From Thunnus maccoyii (taxonomy: Eukaryota > Chordata > Actinopteri > Scombriformes > Scombridae), in contig NC_056548.1 of NCBI RefSeq assembly GCF_910596095.1, positions 4,179,151 through 4,243,150 of the forward strand: DNA of 64,000 bases, written 5' to 3'. Every line of letters starts with the position of its first letter. Positions within the stretch are counted from its first letter, which is position 1. Made by a program: the position numbers and the translations under genes. Of the stretch, positions 24,280 to 36,317 are shown piece by piece. The notes beneath the pieces were generated by a model. The model saw nothing but the letters and a program-made list of their open reading frames with translations. It was not told the DNA's origin and ran no database searches.

Positions 24280-24665
24280 CAGTGCTGAAAAGTAACTAAG
24301 TACATTTACTCAAGTACTATACTTAAGTACAATTTTGAGGTACTTGTACTTTACTTGTGTATTTCCATTTGATGCTACTTTATAGTTCCATCCCACTACA
24401 TTTCAGAGGGAAATATTGTACTTTCTCCTCCACTACATTTATTTGACAGCTTTAGTTACTTTTCAGATGAAGATTTGACATAAAATAATACATTTTGATA
24501 TTCTAACTGTTGTTTAAATTGTTGCTCTTTTATTTTCTTTTAAAAGGATGTTGTGCACTTGGTGTGAAAGGTGCAATATAAAGTGTACACTTATATAATA
24601 ATATAATACTATTACCATTAATCTACCACAGTATCTAAATTTGTCTCCACATCAATAAACTAAAA
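24280..24665. mobile_element. hAT-like MITE, right-truncated copy
   Basis: Begins cagtgctgaaaagtaactaa and continues with the very common fish motif gtacttaagtacaattttga. It is about 97% the same as the copy at 25915 but lacks its right terminus. Confidence 0.75.
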
Positions 24666-25769
24666 CATTTAAATGTGCTCACGTGTATGTGTTAGTGAGT
24701 GTCCGTTAAGATGCAGCTGTTAATGTGACTAATGTGGCAGATCTGTACTTGTCAGATTGATGTCTGAATCTGACCAATAATGTCGTTCAGGTGTCACTGA
24801 ATGTAATCCGGGATTTTGCAGATTCAGTAGGATTATTGATGTTCAGATTGTTGTTCACAGCTGCTGTGTGTCAGATTCTTTCCTTTGACTTTATTAATAC
24901 CTGCAGCATCACACAGCGGCAGTAACTTTATTAACACGCCAACAGGATGGTAATTATTAATGTTCTGTGTTGTGCTATACATCAGATTGGTCAGCAAGAT
25001 GTTACACACTGATTCCAGGTTTATACAGTTGAATTGTTTGTAATAAAACAACCCTTCTGAATCAATCATGAGCTCCATCAGAGCTGTCAGGACATTTTAT
25101 TTCAAGTAGCTAAAAACCTAAGATAAGTCTGTCATTAGGCACAAAATGACATTTCAGTTTGAGAGCATTTTGGGTAAACAGCTGCATGTATTTATGACAC
25201 TCAAGTAAGATGGCGATGATGAATGTCAATAGTGTCTGACTATCATGTCATATTCAAGTCATCCCAGACCGTGAACTTATTAAATGTCATTGTTACAAAT
25301 TTGATATGAAGAAATTCATCGCATTGCTCGATGGCATCTATCAGTTTGAAGTGCACCAGCTTTACTTTCACTTTTGGAGAAACATTGAATATAAACTATA
25401 GGTATCCTTCAATCGTGGATTTTTTAAGTTTAAGAGGGCAGAATTTTATCTGAAATGTCAGGATATCAGTCTGATATGAAATACTGTTGAAATTATTTGG
25501 CTGAAAGAAACAGACACCATAACTAAGAAGAAAGGGGGACGTGATTAACTAAATCAGGAAGAGACACTGGTTTCTATTGACCTGTTACATCTTTGTTCCG
25601 CAGCAGTTGATGTTCAGTGTATTTCAACCTTTAAAGGTATTGTAACTACGCTTTATATACTTTAATGAATCTTCTTTCCAGCCTTAATATATCGTGCTTA
25701 GGATTTAACAGTAGAAATCAACCGTTAAAGTGAAACATATCATTTTCTTTTTCAGCAGAAAAAGACCAT

Positions 25770-25914
25770 GAATTCCTTTGAGCGCCTTGTGCTGACTCAC
25801 CTCAAAGTCATCACAGACCCAGTCCTGGTTCCCCTGCAGTTCACCTACAGAGCCAACAATAGAGCTGAAACCGACTCTGATTTCACCTCTTTTACTTCTC
25901 TCTCATATCACATA
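25770..25914 (+). mobile_element. LINE reverse-transcriptase fragment, copy 2
   Basis: Second copy of the RT scrap (NSFERLVLTHLKVITDPVLV in the plus frame), joined on its left to ttctttttcagcag instead of the sequence seen at 24.1 kb. That marks a duplication breakpoint at about 25765. Confidence 0.72.
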
Positions 25915-26479
25915 CAGTGCTGAAAAGTCACTAAGTACATTTACTCAAGTGCTGTACTTAAGTACAATTTTGAGGTACTTGTACTTTACTTGTGTATTTC
26001 CATTTGATGCTACTTTATAGTTCCATCCCACTACATTTCAGAGGGAAATATTGTACTTTCTCCTCCACTACATTTATTTGACAGCTTTAGTTACTTTTCA
26101 GATGAAGATTTGACATAAAATAATACATTTTGATATTCTAACTGTTGTTTAAATTGTTGCTCTTTTATTTTCTTTTAAAAGGATGTTGTGCACTTGGTGT
26201 GAAAGGTGCAATATAAAGTGTACACTTATATAATAATATAATACTATTATTATTAATCTACCAAAGTATCTAAATTGTCTTTACATCAATAAACTAAAAC
26301 ATTTAAATGCTCTCACATGCATTTGTTAGTGATAGAAACAAATGATATAATATACTTTAATAATATAACAGTCTGCACAATGAGTACTTTTACTTCAGTG
26401 ACATTTTCAATTCAGGACATTTACTTGTAATTGAGTATTTTTAGACGACAGTATTTCTACTTTTACTTCGTCACCACTG
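25915..26479. mobile_element. hAT-like MITE, full-length copy
   Basis: Starts cagtgctgaaaagt and ends acttcgtcaccactg, giving inverted ends CAGTG(C/G)TGA. Flanks atcacata (left) and atcgcatc (right) agree at 6 of 8 positions, as expected for an aged 8-bp hAT target duplication. It has no coding capacity. Confidence 0.8.
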
Positions 26480-28039
26480 ATCGCATCTACTACAAAACCT
26501 ACTGAAATGTCCGTTAAGATGCAGCTGTTAATGTGAGTCAGGCAGATCTGAAACTTGTCAGATTAATGTCTGAATCTGACCAATAATGTCGTTCAGGTGT
26601 CACTGAATGTAATCCGGGATTTTGCAGAAACATCAGTAGGATTACTGATGTTCAGATTGTTGCTGTGTGTCAGATTCTTTCCTTTGACTTTATTAATACC
26701 TGCAGCATCACACAGCGGCAGAAACGATAAATGCATCTTTAAACTGAGAGAGAGATGTGCACATTTACGCACGTGGCACAGCAGCAGAAACTTCATCAAG
26801 ACGCCAACAGGATGGTAATTAGTAATGTTCTGTGTTGTGCTATACACCAGACTGGTCAGCCAGATGTTACACACTGATTCCAGGTTTATACAGTGAAATT
26901 GTTTGTAATAAAACAGCCCTTCTGGATCAATCTGGACAGAGCTGTCAGGACATTTTTATTTCAAGTAGCCAAAAGCCCAAGATAAGTCTATCATTAGGCA
27001 CAAAATGACATTTCAGTTTGAGTCACGTTCAAGTCATCCCAGACCGATTTAAAGTGTATGTGCTGAATATAATAAGTGGACTGATTAAATGTTGTTGTTA
27101 CAAACTTAATATGAAGAAATTCATTGCATTGCTTGATAGCATTGAAGTGCACCAGCGGGATTTTCACTTTTGGAGGAACATCGAATATAATTTTTAGATA
27201 TCCTTTAATCGTTGATTTTTATTTATTTATTTATTTTGGAAGTTTAAGAGGGCAGAATTTTATCTGAAATGTCAGGATATCAGTCTGCTATGAAATACTG
27301 TCGAATAACTCGATTTGGAATTGTACTTTCGCTGAAGTTAACAAGAAGAAGAAAAGGGGAGGTGTTGAACTAAACCAGGAAGAGACACTGGTTTCTGTTG
27401 ACTTGTTACAGCGCTGTTCTGCCGCAGTTGACCTTGCATTACTGTGTCGCAGTGTGTTTCAGTCTTTAAAGGTATTGTAACTACGCTTTATATACTTCAA
27501 TGAATCTTCTTGCCAGCCTTATTGTATCGTATTTAGGATTTAGCAGGAGAAATCAACCGTTAAAGTGTAACAAATCATTTTCTTTTTCAGCAGTATTCCT
27601 ACAACAGTATTTGCGTCATACGGGGGTTAAGATGGCGATGATGAATGTCAATAGTGTCTGACTATTATGTCACGTTCAGGTCATCCCAAACCGATTTAAA
27701 GTGTATGTGTTGAATATAATAAGTGAACTGAATAAGTGTCATTGTTAAAAAAGTTAATATGAAGAAATTCATCACATTGCTCGATGGCATCGATCAGTTT
27801 ACAGTGAACCAGCTTTACTTTCACTTTTGAAGAAACGTCGAACATAACTTGTAGGTATCCGTTAATCGTGGATTGTTTAAGTTTCAGAGGGCAGAATTTT
27901 ATCTGACATGTCAGGATATCAGTCTGATATGAAATACTGTCGAATAACTTTATTCTAAATTGTACTTTCGTTGAAGGAAACAAACAACATAACTAAGAAG
28001 AAAAGGGGAGGTGATGAACTAAACCAGGAAGAGATTCTG

Positions 28040-28562
28040 CACTGTAAAAAAAAAGAAGTTATTTCAAAGAAATTTACTGTACTATTTTACAGGGTTTTTT
28101 TTTTTGTTTGTTTTTTCTACATTAAATGTAAATGCCATAAAAACACAGTAAATTATTTTTTATTAAAAATAGTCACCATAAAATAAAGGCTGTAATCTGT
28201 AAATTAAAATAATGGAATATTATAGTTTTTTTTAACAGGATTATTCAATTATTTAATGGTCTTGAATGTTAAATTACATTGAATCCTATGTAAAAAAATA
28301 CAAAAAAATACACATCTTATTACTGAGTGTAAAATTAAGGCAACTTTCTGTTTTTTTTTTAAAGCAAAACTTTAAATTTAATGTAAAAAAAAATGTAAAA
28401 AAAAAAAAAAAAAAAATAGTAAAAAAACAGTAGAAAGTCTGGCAGCAAAAGTTGCCAAACAGTTAGCGTCAAATAACAGTAAAAAATCCTTTTGTTATTC
28501 TACAGAGATTTTTTTTTTTAAATACAGATATTTACTGTAGACATTATCTGCATTTTTACAGT
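28040..28562. mobile_element. Non-autonomous CACTA/EnSpm-like element
   Basis: Begins CACTGTAAAAAAAAAG and ends in tttttacagt, the inverted CACTG terminus. Inside is ctggcagcaaaagttgcca, a diverged form of the subterminal ctggcagctgggttgcc motif of fish CACTA MITEs. It interrupts one copy of the 24-30 kb repeat unit. Confidence 0.65.
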
Positions 28563-30599
28563 CCAACTATTGTAAAATAAAAATAAAAATTCATTATAAA
28601 ATATTGCTAGAATGTTAAACAAATGTATAAAGCTGCACAAAAAAAGAAAAACATTGAAGAAATACCTTAAAATTACTTAATTTAAATGAAGGCTTGTTTT
28701 ATACAGTATTCTTTTGTAAATTCACCTTTAAAAGTTGATTTTCAGTGTGTTTCACCCTTTAAAGGTATTGTAACTACGCTTTATATACTTTAATGAATCT
28801 TCTTTCCAGCCTTAATATATCGTACTTAGGATTTAGCAGTAGAAATCAACCGCTAAAGTGTAACAAATCATTTTCTTTTTCAGCAGGAGGCCTAAAACAA
28901 TATTTCCGTTATTCGTCAAATCGAAGGGTGACAAATATGGCGCAGCATAAAATAGACGCATAGCTACAGGTCATAAATGTATTCAGGATGCAGACAGTTA
29001 AGTCATTTTACGATAAGCAGAGGCCGTTAAAAAATAAATTGTCTCCAGTGTTTCAGGCTTTTCTCCACATTTCAGCACAGAGATTTGTCCATAATACAAT
29101 CTTTCAGAGAACGCACAGGTTTGCGTGGCTTTAGTTAGCAGAGGTGCACACAGAGCTCTACAAAATCACAAATCAACTTCCGTGTATTTTTCCTTTTACT
29201 TCTCTCTAGTATTTCGCATCAATTTTGTAACATATTGAAATGTCCGTCAAAAAACAACTGTTAATGTGATTCAGGTCTTTAACGGGTTAGAATAATGTCT
29301 GTTCAGGTGTCACTGAGTGTGATCCAGGATCTTGTGGCTGTGTGATTATTTCCTTTGAGTTTATGAAATACCTGCAGCATCACACGGCAGCAGAATCATG
29401 TGAGTCTCCAAACTCAAAGAGACTTTGTGCGCATTTACGCACGTGGCACAGCAGCGGTAACTTCATAAACACGCCAACAAGATCGATCAGAATCTAACGA
29501 TAATTAATGTTACGTTCCTAACTCCATCAGACCTGTCATGACATTTTATTCCAAGTTAAGTCCAAACTCTGAACAGCCTCCTTAATCATTAAAGTCTCAT
29601 TAATGAAATAATATTTTGTTTCCCCATAAGTTAGTGGTTCCCTGACTGGACAGATAAGCCGATCATATCATTACTCACAGACAGTAATGTCAGTGTTATC
29701 ATTGTGTTCTGGGACTTGATTAACTTTTTAGTTCCTCAGATACATCTGGACCTGTTTCCTCCATTTAAATGATCAGTTCACTTTTCTCCCTTAGTTCTAG
29801 TAGTATCTCTCCATTCAGATAGTCTTAATTTTATTTATCCAGGCTCTGTCTCTGAGATTGTTGCCTCCAGCACATTACTATGACATCTTAAAGGACCAGT
29901 GTGTAGGATTAAGTGGCATCCAGCAGTGAGGTTGCAGATTGCAACCAAATGAATTTGGTTTGTCCGTTCTGGGCTACTGTGCAACATAGTATTCCACATC
30001 TGTGGAAGAGGACCCAGTCCCTCTGTAGATATAAGGGACTCATTCTAAGGTAACGAAAACACAACAATTCTTATTTTCAGGTAATTATACACTAATTAAA
30101 ATATACTTCTAAATATTATATTCCATTTCTGCCAAGTCTGTTATGCTACATGCCACTAAATTCTACACAGTGCACCTTTAACATATTTTGTTAGTTAGGT
30201 TGTTTTGCTTCAAATGTAAATATACAAAAAGTAATTATATTAATATACATTATTTATCCTGCTTAAAAAGCCTCAGATCTTTTCAAACCTGAAACGCCTC
30301 TGTGGGGCCCTGTCTGCCAGTTTTGCCCCTGTTTTTTTGTGTGTGTTATACAAGGATCTTTGCTATTTGGATTAGCCTATTATGAACTGTTAAAAGGCTG
30401 CCACTGACCTGCCTGGGTTGTAGGATTATATTTAATGGCCCATGTGATGATGAATTTCATAGCCACATTCAGACAAGATTTATTTCTGTAGGGAAGGTGG
30501 GCTGATAATTACAACTAATTAACACCAACATTCATGAACTCATGAATTGGGTTTCTGTTTGACATTTTACTTATAGTAGTTGGGTGTTTTTGTGTGCAG

Positions 30600-30701
30600 G
30601 TGAACACATGCAATGAATCAGTGTGTGGAGACAGAGGAGGGGGTCCATCCCTCTGAAACCCCTCTGTGTGGGCAACATGACAACCAGACCAAAGCTCAGA
30701 G
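30600..30701 (+). CDS. Start exon 1 of the plus-strand cluster
   Basis: Acceptor tttttgtgtgcag; ATG at 30613; donor GTGAGA after 30701 (phase 2). It encodes MNQCVETEEGVHPSETPLCG, then QHDNQTKAQR, homologous to the NLRC3-like start exon [11 protein letters not shown]... on the minus strand. In the phase-2 frame from the acceptor, TGA at 30601-30603 blocks use as an internal coding exon. This copy can therefore only be a translation-start exon. Confidence 0.72.
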
Positions 30702-31271
30702 GTGAGATGAGGATCTCTGACTGTTTAAAATGACTTTTTCTCTGTGAGATTTCTCCTGTTTGCTCCTGAGTCAGACTGTGTAAACAAGGAATAACTGTTC
30801 CTCCATTCAATACATCTCTGGTTTCAGCAGCTTGTTTTGTTAGCTGATCATATTTACATTTATCTTTTCTGTCACTTGTATCCACACTGACAGACACTTG
30901 AATCAGTAAAATCAACTGACTTTTCTTCAAGATCAAAATGAGCACAAATGTTAGAGCCAGAAATGATTCAGTGTGAACAGAAAACATTATTCCTGAACTT
31001 TTCTGATGTCTATCTGGTAGTTGTGTATCCAGCAGTTGTTGTGTCTGGATGGCTGATATTCTCATGTTGGGTCTTCTTCATCAACTTTATTTTTAGTCTT
31101 TCTTGATCTGCTTTGCTGTGGTTTCATTTATATCTTTATAACTAGAAACAGTGTGTTTTATTAAATGGTAAAAAAAAATCCATCTCAGTTAACACAGAGA
31201 AAGGTGTTCCTCAGGGGTCAGTCCTTCTATTTTTTATACTGATAAATGATCCTCCATCAGTCTGCTCAGAG

Positions 31272-31312
<41 letters not shown>

Positions 31313-32018
31313 TTAACATTTCAGTTTTAGTTCAGCACTTGATAACAACAAGACAAAACAAATCAATAACAACAGAGTCTGTATTTATCAAACTGCTAAA
31401 AGTTCAAATTTGGACTTAAGTGAAAGATAAAAGTTGACAAACTTGAGAATAAAAATTATTGATCAAACTTGTGTTGATATAAAATGTTGTTAAATGTCAG
31501 AGAGCTGCAGAGGTCTGTTAAGTTGGTTCAGAGTAGATCTTAGATGACTGCAGTACAGAAAACAGAGCCGAGCCTCCGTTTTCTGTCTGATTGTACAAAA
31601 TATAATTGGTTGTGATGAATAATATGTTAAGCAGCATCATTATAAATAGAGAAGTTTTAGTCTATTATTTGTCTTTGAACATTTGACAGGATGTTACATC
31701 ACTTTTTCCTGTTTTTTAGCATTTATCAACAAACAATCAGAAAACATCTGGTGAATCTGTCAACATCATTAAAATCATTCAGTGGACACAGAATCAAGAA
31801 TAAATCTGACATTGATTTTATTTGCAGTCACTTTCTAATCATCTTTATTATCTGAACTTGTCAGTGTGATACTAGATTCTCCTCCATTATATGATTTCTC
31901 TGACGTATATCAGACGTTGATGAAGCAGAATTTTGTTTCCATTTCAGTCAATTTCCTATTAATTCATCTATATTTATATATTTATATATTATAACATAAC
32001 AATGATTATTATTTGCAG

Positions 32019-32108
32019 GAAGCCAGACTTCAGTGAATCTCCCTTCTCAGATTCAAAGAAGAAGGTTGCAACAGCTGATCATTATTCAGTCTTGTCTTCA
32101 GACAGTTG
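32019..32108 (+). CDS. Cluster module exon (DFSES type), copy 1
   Basis: A 90-bp, phase 2-2 exon with acceptor tatttgcag and donor GTGAGT. It encodes KPDFSESPFSDSKKKVATAD, then HYSVLSSDSW. It is a Ser/Asp-rich, probably disordered peptide, related to the exons at 40414 and 45448. Confidence 0.65.
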
Positions 32109-33102
32109 GTGAGTCAAACCTGTAACTCACATATTGATTCTTTAACACACTTTTTGCAATATATTGATGAAACTGTCAACATAATTATAACTCTGTGTGA
32201 GAAGAGTAGAGAAATCATCAGTGGCCACAGAATCAAGAATAAATCTGTTATTGATTTTATTCATAATCACTTTATAAGCATCTTCATCATCACTTCATCA
32301 CTTGTCAGTGTGATACTAGATTCTCCTTCATTATATGATTCTCTGATGCACCAAACGTTGATGTAGCAGAATCTTGTTGTTGTTGTTTCTCTTTCAGTTT
32401 CAATTTCCTATTAATTCATCCATATTTATATATTTATACATTGAAGATATGATAGATTGTTGTTCATTTCACATTCATTATTCCTGGAGGTTTAAATATT
32501 TCCCACAAATAAATTGAACTTATAATTATATATGTTCTTGCAGAATAACATACCACTGAATAAACTGTAAGAATTATTTAAAGTATGTACAATATGGCAG
32601 ATCCATATCATCAATCCATATCTCTGATTGGTTATTCCTTCATGTGATCACTTGAGAGTTGCTCTTACTGTAAATGTTACTTTTACACTTTGCTTTAAGT
32701 TGTCTCTTGATAAATGTGTCTTATTGTTCAGACTCAGCAAACAGTTGTTTTACTCCTCAGTTGTTTCTTTACAGCGTTCTGAAGTTTGATAAATACGGGT
32801 CCAGACCTTATGGAGACATAAACTTGTGTATCATCATCACAATAACTGAAGTCTACATTGAGTCTGTGGAATAAAATGTTTTTGGTTCATATTAATTTTT
32901 ATATGGAACCATTTTAATTGTCTTGTTTATTTGAGTTTGTTTTTACAGCCACATACATATTAACTAACTATTGAAGACAATCTGAATATATCATATATCT
33001 CCTTCCATGTGTTCTTATGTCTCTGTCTGAACGCCACCTCCTGCCAACTCCTTACAACACCTCTGATCTCCTAAATATCAGTACAGATAGAAATGATATT
33101 TA

Positions 33103-33204
33103 ACTCTATTATAACAGTACTTTATTTAACTCTATTATAACTCTATTATAACAGTACTTTATTTAACTCTATTATAACTCTATTATAACTCTATTATAAC
33201 AGTA
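33103..33204. repeat. Minisatellite (tttaactctattataacagtac)n
   Basis: Tandem iteration of ctctattataac units in the intron ahead of the Pro/Thr exon. The same array occurs at about 41497-41600 in the duplicated block. Confidence 0.85.
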
Positions 33205-33240
33205 TCGTGCACTGAAAATTATGTTCTGTGTTTTCAGCAG

Positions 33241-33381
33241 GAAAAAGCAAAAGATGAATCCCCCCACCACCCAGGAGCTTGGTGTTGGAAGTAGTGCTGG
33301 GATGGAAACAATGTCAACACACCTGTCAATGGCTGCGCCTCAAGTGGTCTGCTGTCCTGTATGGCTTGGTTCACCTAGGAG
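33241..33381 (+). CDS. Cluster Pro/Thr exon, copy 1 (spliced or terminal)
   Basis: A 141-bp, phase 2-2 exon after a tandem acceptor ttttcagcag (a NAGNAG site, so one extra codon is optional). It encodes KKQKMNPPTTQELGVGSSAG, then a Met/Thr-rich tail ending WLGSPRR. AG|GTAAGAG is a strong donor, but reading on instead gives AGG TAA, so the exon is also a complete 3' terminal exon. It is related to the true terminal exon at 46924. The ORF at 33279-33545 is a different frame and is not the conserved one. Confidence 0.6.
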
Positions 33382-33539
33382 GTAAGAGTCATGGGCAGAA
33401 GGTTTTCTGCAACTTAATACTTCACCTCCACTACATTTCAGAAGAAAATGTTGTTCTTTTTACATCTAACTCCATTATAACAGTACTTTATTATTTATCT
33501 ATTTTATTCAACTTTATTGTAACAGCAGTTCATTTAGTA

Positions 33540-33655
33540 GTTTAGTATTTTAGTAGTTTAGAGGAGATTTCAAAATATCAAGATATATATTGTTTATCGT
33601 GATATATCCTAAAAATATTGTGATATTTTTTTATAGGCCATATCGCCCAGCCCTA
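33540..33655. mobile_element. hAT-like MITE end
   Basis: aatatcaagatatatattgt ... ataggccatatcgcccagcc is the inverted terminus of the common fish element starting gggctgggcgatatggcc. The duplicated copy is at about 41955-42049. Confidence 0.6.
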
Positions 33656-33759
33656 CTTTCAAGTTAATATTGCTTCTTGAAATACAGTCAGCATAATGTG
33701 TGCCATGTTGGATTTTAATATGTTATACAGGGTTCTTTGCTACTTGGATTAACCTATAC

Positions 33760-34100
33760 TGAACTGTGTTGGGACGGGCAGTAGTGCGTTTGGTTATTAG
33801 CAATAATTCATAATTATCATAGATGATTATGAAATCAAGATATTGTTAACCTTAATCAATAATTCGGGCACCAACTGTTGGATCTATGAGGAACACAGTT
33901 GATTATTTGCAATAATTATCAATTATCAAAGATAATTAACTAATTATGACAATTAGTAGAATTATTAATATGAATTAACAAATACGGGGCACCACCCGGA
34001 AACCGGGACCAATAACCAAACAAGGTAGTCTCATAAATGGGAGTTCACCTAGAATGTTAATATCTGAGAGATATCAACATTCAAGGGTGAACAAAGAAGG
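33760..34100. other. Unassigned insertion between two cluster units
   Basis: Sequence beginning about tgttgggacgggcagtagtg and including gggcaccacccggaaaccgg is not part of the tandem unit. Its first ~70 bp recur at about 42163-42232, where the sequence then jumps straight into an AAT/AAC array. It could be an LTR-type or other mobile fragment; I cannot name it. Confidence 0.4.
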
Positions 34101-34506
34101 GTTGAGCCGAGCCTCCGTTTTCTGTCTGATTGTACAAAATATAATTGGTTGTGATGAATAATATGAGCACAAATGTTAGAGCCAGAAATGATTCAGTGTG
34201 AACAGAAAACATTATTCCTGAACTTTTCTGATGTCTATCTGGTAGTTGTGTATCCAGCAGTTGTTGTGTCTGGATGGCTGATATTCTCATGTTGGGTCTT
34301 CTTCATCAACTTTATTTTTGGTCTTTCTTGATCTGCTTCACTGTGGTTTCATTTATATCTTTATAACTAGAAACAGTGTGTTCTATTAAATGGTTAAAAA
34401 AAAAAAAAATCCATCTTAGTTAACACAGAGAAAGGTGTTCCTCAGAGGTCAGTCCTTCTATTTTTTATACTGATAAATGATCTTCCATCAAACTGCTCCG
34501 AGGGTA

Positions 34507-34544
34507 ATATTAATAATAACAATAACAACAATCATAATAATAAT

Positions 34545-34580
<36 letters not shown>

Positions 34581-34610
34581 AATAATAATAATAATAATAA
34601 TAATAATTAA
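34507..34610. repeat. (AAT/AAC)n microsatellite
   Basis: Trinucleotide array in the intron after the start-type exon unit. Equivalent, length-variable arrays lie at 31273-31310, 37003-37112, 39540-39705, 42230-42270 and 44657-44760. Poly-Thr/Ile/Val/Leu ORFs here are translation artefacts. Confidence 0.95.
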
Positions 34611-35313
34611 AATTTCTGTTTTATTCCAGCACTTGATAAGAACAAGACAAAACAAATCAATAACAACAGAGCCTGCATTTATCAAACTGCTAAAAGTTAA
34701 TATTAGACTTAAGGGAAAGATTAAAAGATTAAAGTTGACAAATAAAAATTATTGATCAAACTTGTGTTGATATAAAATGTTGTTAAATGTCAGAGAGCTG
34801 CAGAGGTCTGTTAAGTTGGTTCAGAGTAGATCTTAGATGACTGCAGTACAGAAAACAGAGCCGAGCCTCCGTTTTCTGTCTGATTGTACAAAATATAATT
34901 GGTTGTGATGAATAATATGTTAAGCAGCATCATTATAAATAGAGAAGTTTTAGTCTATTATTTGTCTTTGAACATTTGACAGGATGTTACATCACTTTTT
35001 CCTCTTTTTAGCATTTATCAACAAACAATCAGAAAACATCTGGTGAATCTGTCAACATCATTAAAATCATTAAGTGGACACAGAATCAAGAATAAATCTG
35101 ACATTGATTTTATTTGCAGTCACTTTCTAATCATCTTTATTATCTGAACTTGTCAGTATGATACTAGATTCTCCTCCATTATATGATTTCTCTGACGTAT
35201 ATCAGACGTTGATGAAGCAGAATTTTGTTTCCATTTCAGTCAATTTCCTATTATTTCATCTATATTTATATATTTATATATTATAACATAACAATGATTA
35301 TTACTTGCTGCAG

Positions 35314-35400
35314 GCTGGGCTCTGGTGGATCTCCCTCCTCATATTCAGAGAAGGACATTACAAGAAGTGATGATGATTCAGTCTTGTCTCCAGCCAGTAG
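35314..35400 (+). CDS. Cluster module exon (GSGGSPSS type), copy 1
   Basis: An 87-bp, phase 2-2 exon with acceptor acttgctgcag and donor GTGAGT. It encodes LGSGGSPSSYSEKDITRSDD, then DSVLSPASR. It is related in its DSVLS motif to the DFSES-type modules. Confidence 0.65.
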
Positions 35401-35561
35401 GTGAGTCAAACCTTTAACCCGTATATACATTCTTTCACAAACTTTTTGAGAATCAATTTTTGGTGATTTCTTTAAATATTTTCCTAAAAGTTTCTGTTTA
35501 TCCAGCAGTTGTCAAATGTTCTAATTTTCCACTCTGGTGACTTTTCTTTTGTGTCTGTCAG

Positions 35562-35654
35562 AATCTCTCAGGGAAGCCCGGCTTCCTCTGGATACAGACG
35601 TGTGTCCAACCAGAGTAAAAGGTCGACAGATCGTGATATTGACTTCAAAAAGAA
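35562..35654 (+). CDS. Cluster module exon (ISQGSP type, NLR-repeat-like), copy 1
   Basis: A 93-bp, phase 2-2 exon with acceptor gtgtctgtcag and donor GTAAGA. It encodes ISQGSPASSGYRRVSNQSKR, then STDRDIDFKKK. The pattern SP-x-S...KS-x-RS-x-D-x...DFK resembles the peptide-repeat exons of the NLRC3-like gene (SPVPS..SMKSDRS...NFK), and the exon ends KKK before GTAAG like the type B copies. Confidence 0.66.
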
Positions 35655-35709
35655 GTAAGACTTTACTAACAGTAAAATGTTACTGCATTCGTACATATTA
35701 TGTGCATCT

Positions 35710-35710
35710 C

Positions 35711-35747
<37 letters not shown>

Positions 35748-35749
35748 GT
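35710..35749. repeat. (CA)n microsatellite followed by SINE-like tail
   Basis: acacac run followed by ttgatgaaattgtaaagcac and tttggataaaagc, a 3' tail typical of fish SINE/LINE pairs. Homologous sites at 38205-38294 and 43377-43407 have very different CA lengths. Confidence 0.8.
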
Positions 35750-36317
35750 TGATGAAATTGTAAAGCACTTTGGATAAAAGCTTGCAGTCATTTATCATTT
35801 ATAATTAGTTGTCACATTGCAGTTTGGGTTAAAAACACTTCTTGGGTTAATGTGAGAAAAACATCATTAACTTGCTTAAAAGAAGCAAACATGGATTGTT
35901 GGTAGAAAACAGGAAACAATATAATATTAGTGAGATGATGAATATTTATAATCTTCACCATCTTAGTCTAATATTTTTCTGGTTAGTACCAAAGTACTGA
36001 ACAAATTAAAATTTTACCTGATGACACTAGATGAAAACTGGAGAGTCCTTTAATTCAAAACCCTACCCAAACCGTGCACCACCTATCCAGTCAACCTTGC
36101 GTACGACCCAGTCAGCAATATGCAATGTCCAATTGGACAATGAGCGCTACCCAGGTGGATAGCTCTGATTGGACAGAAATTCAATCACCTCTCTTCAATC
36201 GGAAGTAGATGGAGAAAGGCCAAAACAAACTTTGGAAATAAGTGAAAATCTAAAGACTCATGAATTGGGTTTCTGTTTCTCATTTTACTTATAATAGTTG
36301 AGTGTGTTTGTGTGCAG

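Larger units (their letters stand above)
24134..30570. repeat. Diverged tandem copies of a ~1.3-1.8 kb non-coding unit
   Basis: Landmark strings recur in the same order. Examples are aggtattgtaactacgcttt (25637, 27472, 28763), ttctttttcagcag (25750, 27589, 28873), the cacagcagcgg/cacgccaacaggatgg block (24900-24960, 26760-26815, 29440-29480), and aagatggcgatgatgaatgt (25209, 27631). The LINE scrap and MITE are shared by the first two copies at the same place, so they were inserted before the duplication. The last copy runs into the start exon at 30600, so the unit is the 5' flank of the plus-strand cluster and may hold its promoter. A further copy is at 56218-59420. Confidence 0.8.

Noticed and set aside
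26593..26874. 93-codon minus-strand ORF, with a shorter relative at 24833
   Set aside because: Lies in the duplicated non-coding unit; lengths and frames differ between copies and no family motif is visible.
27696..27983. 95-codon minus-strand ORF ending at 27696
   Set aside because: Not open in the sister copies of the unit; probably chance.
33279..33545. 88-codon ORF MVLEVVLGWKQ and its twin at 41675-41941
   Set aside because: Off-frame reading of the Pro/Thr exon running into the intron. The conserved frame is the one matching 46924 and 63786.
34477..34755. 92-codon ORF rich in Thr/Ile, with relatives at 36970, 39510 and 44629 and antisense poly-Val/Ile forms
   Set aside because: Produced by translating AAT/AAC trinucleotide arrays; no non-repeat coding signal.
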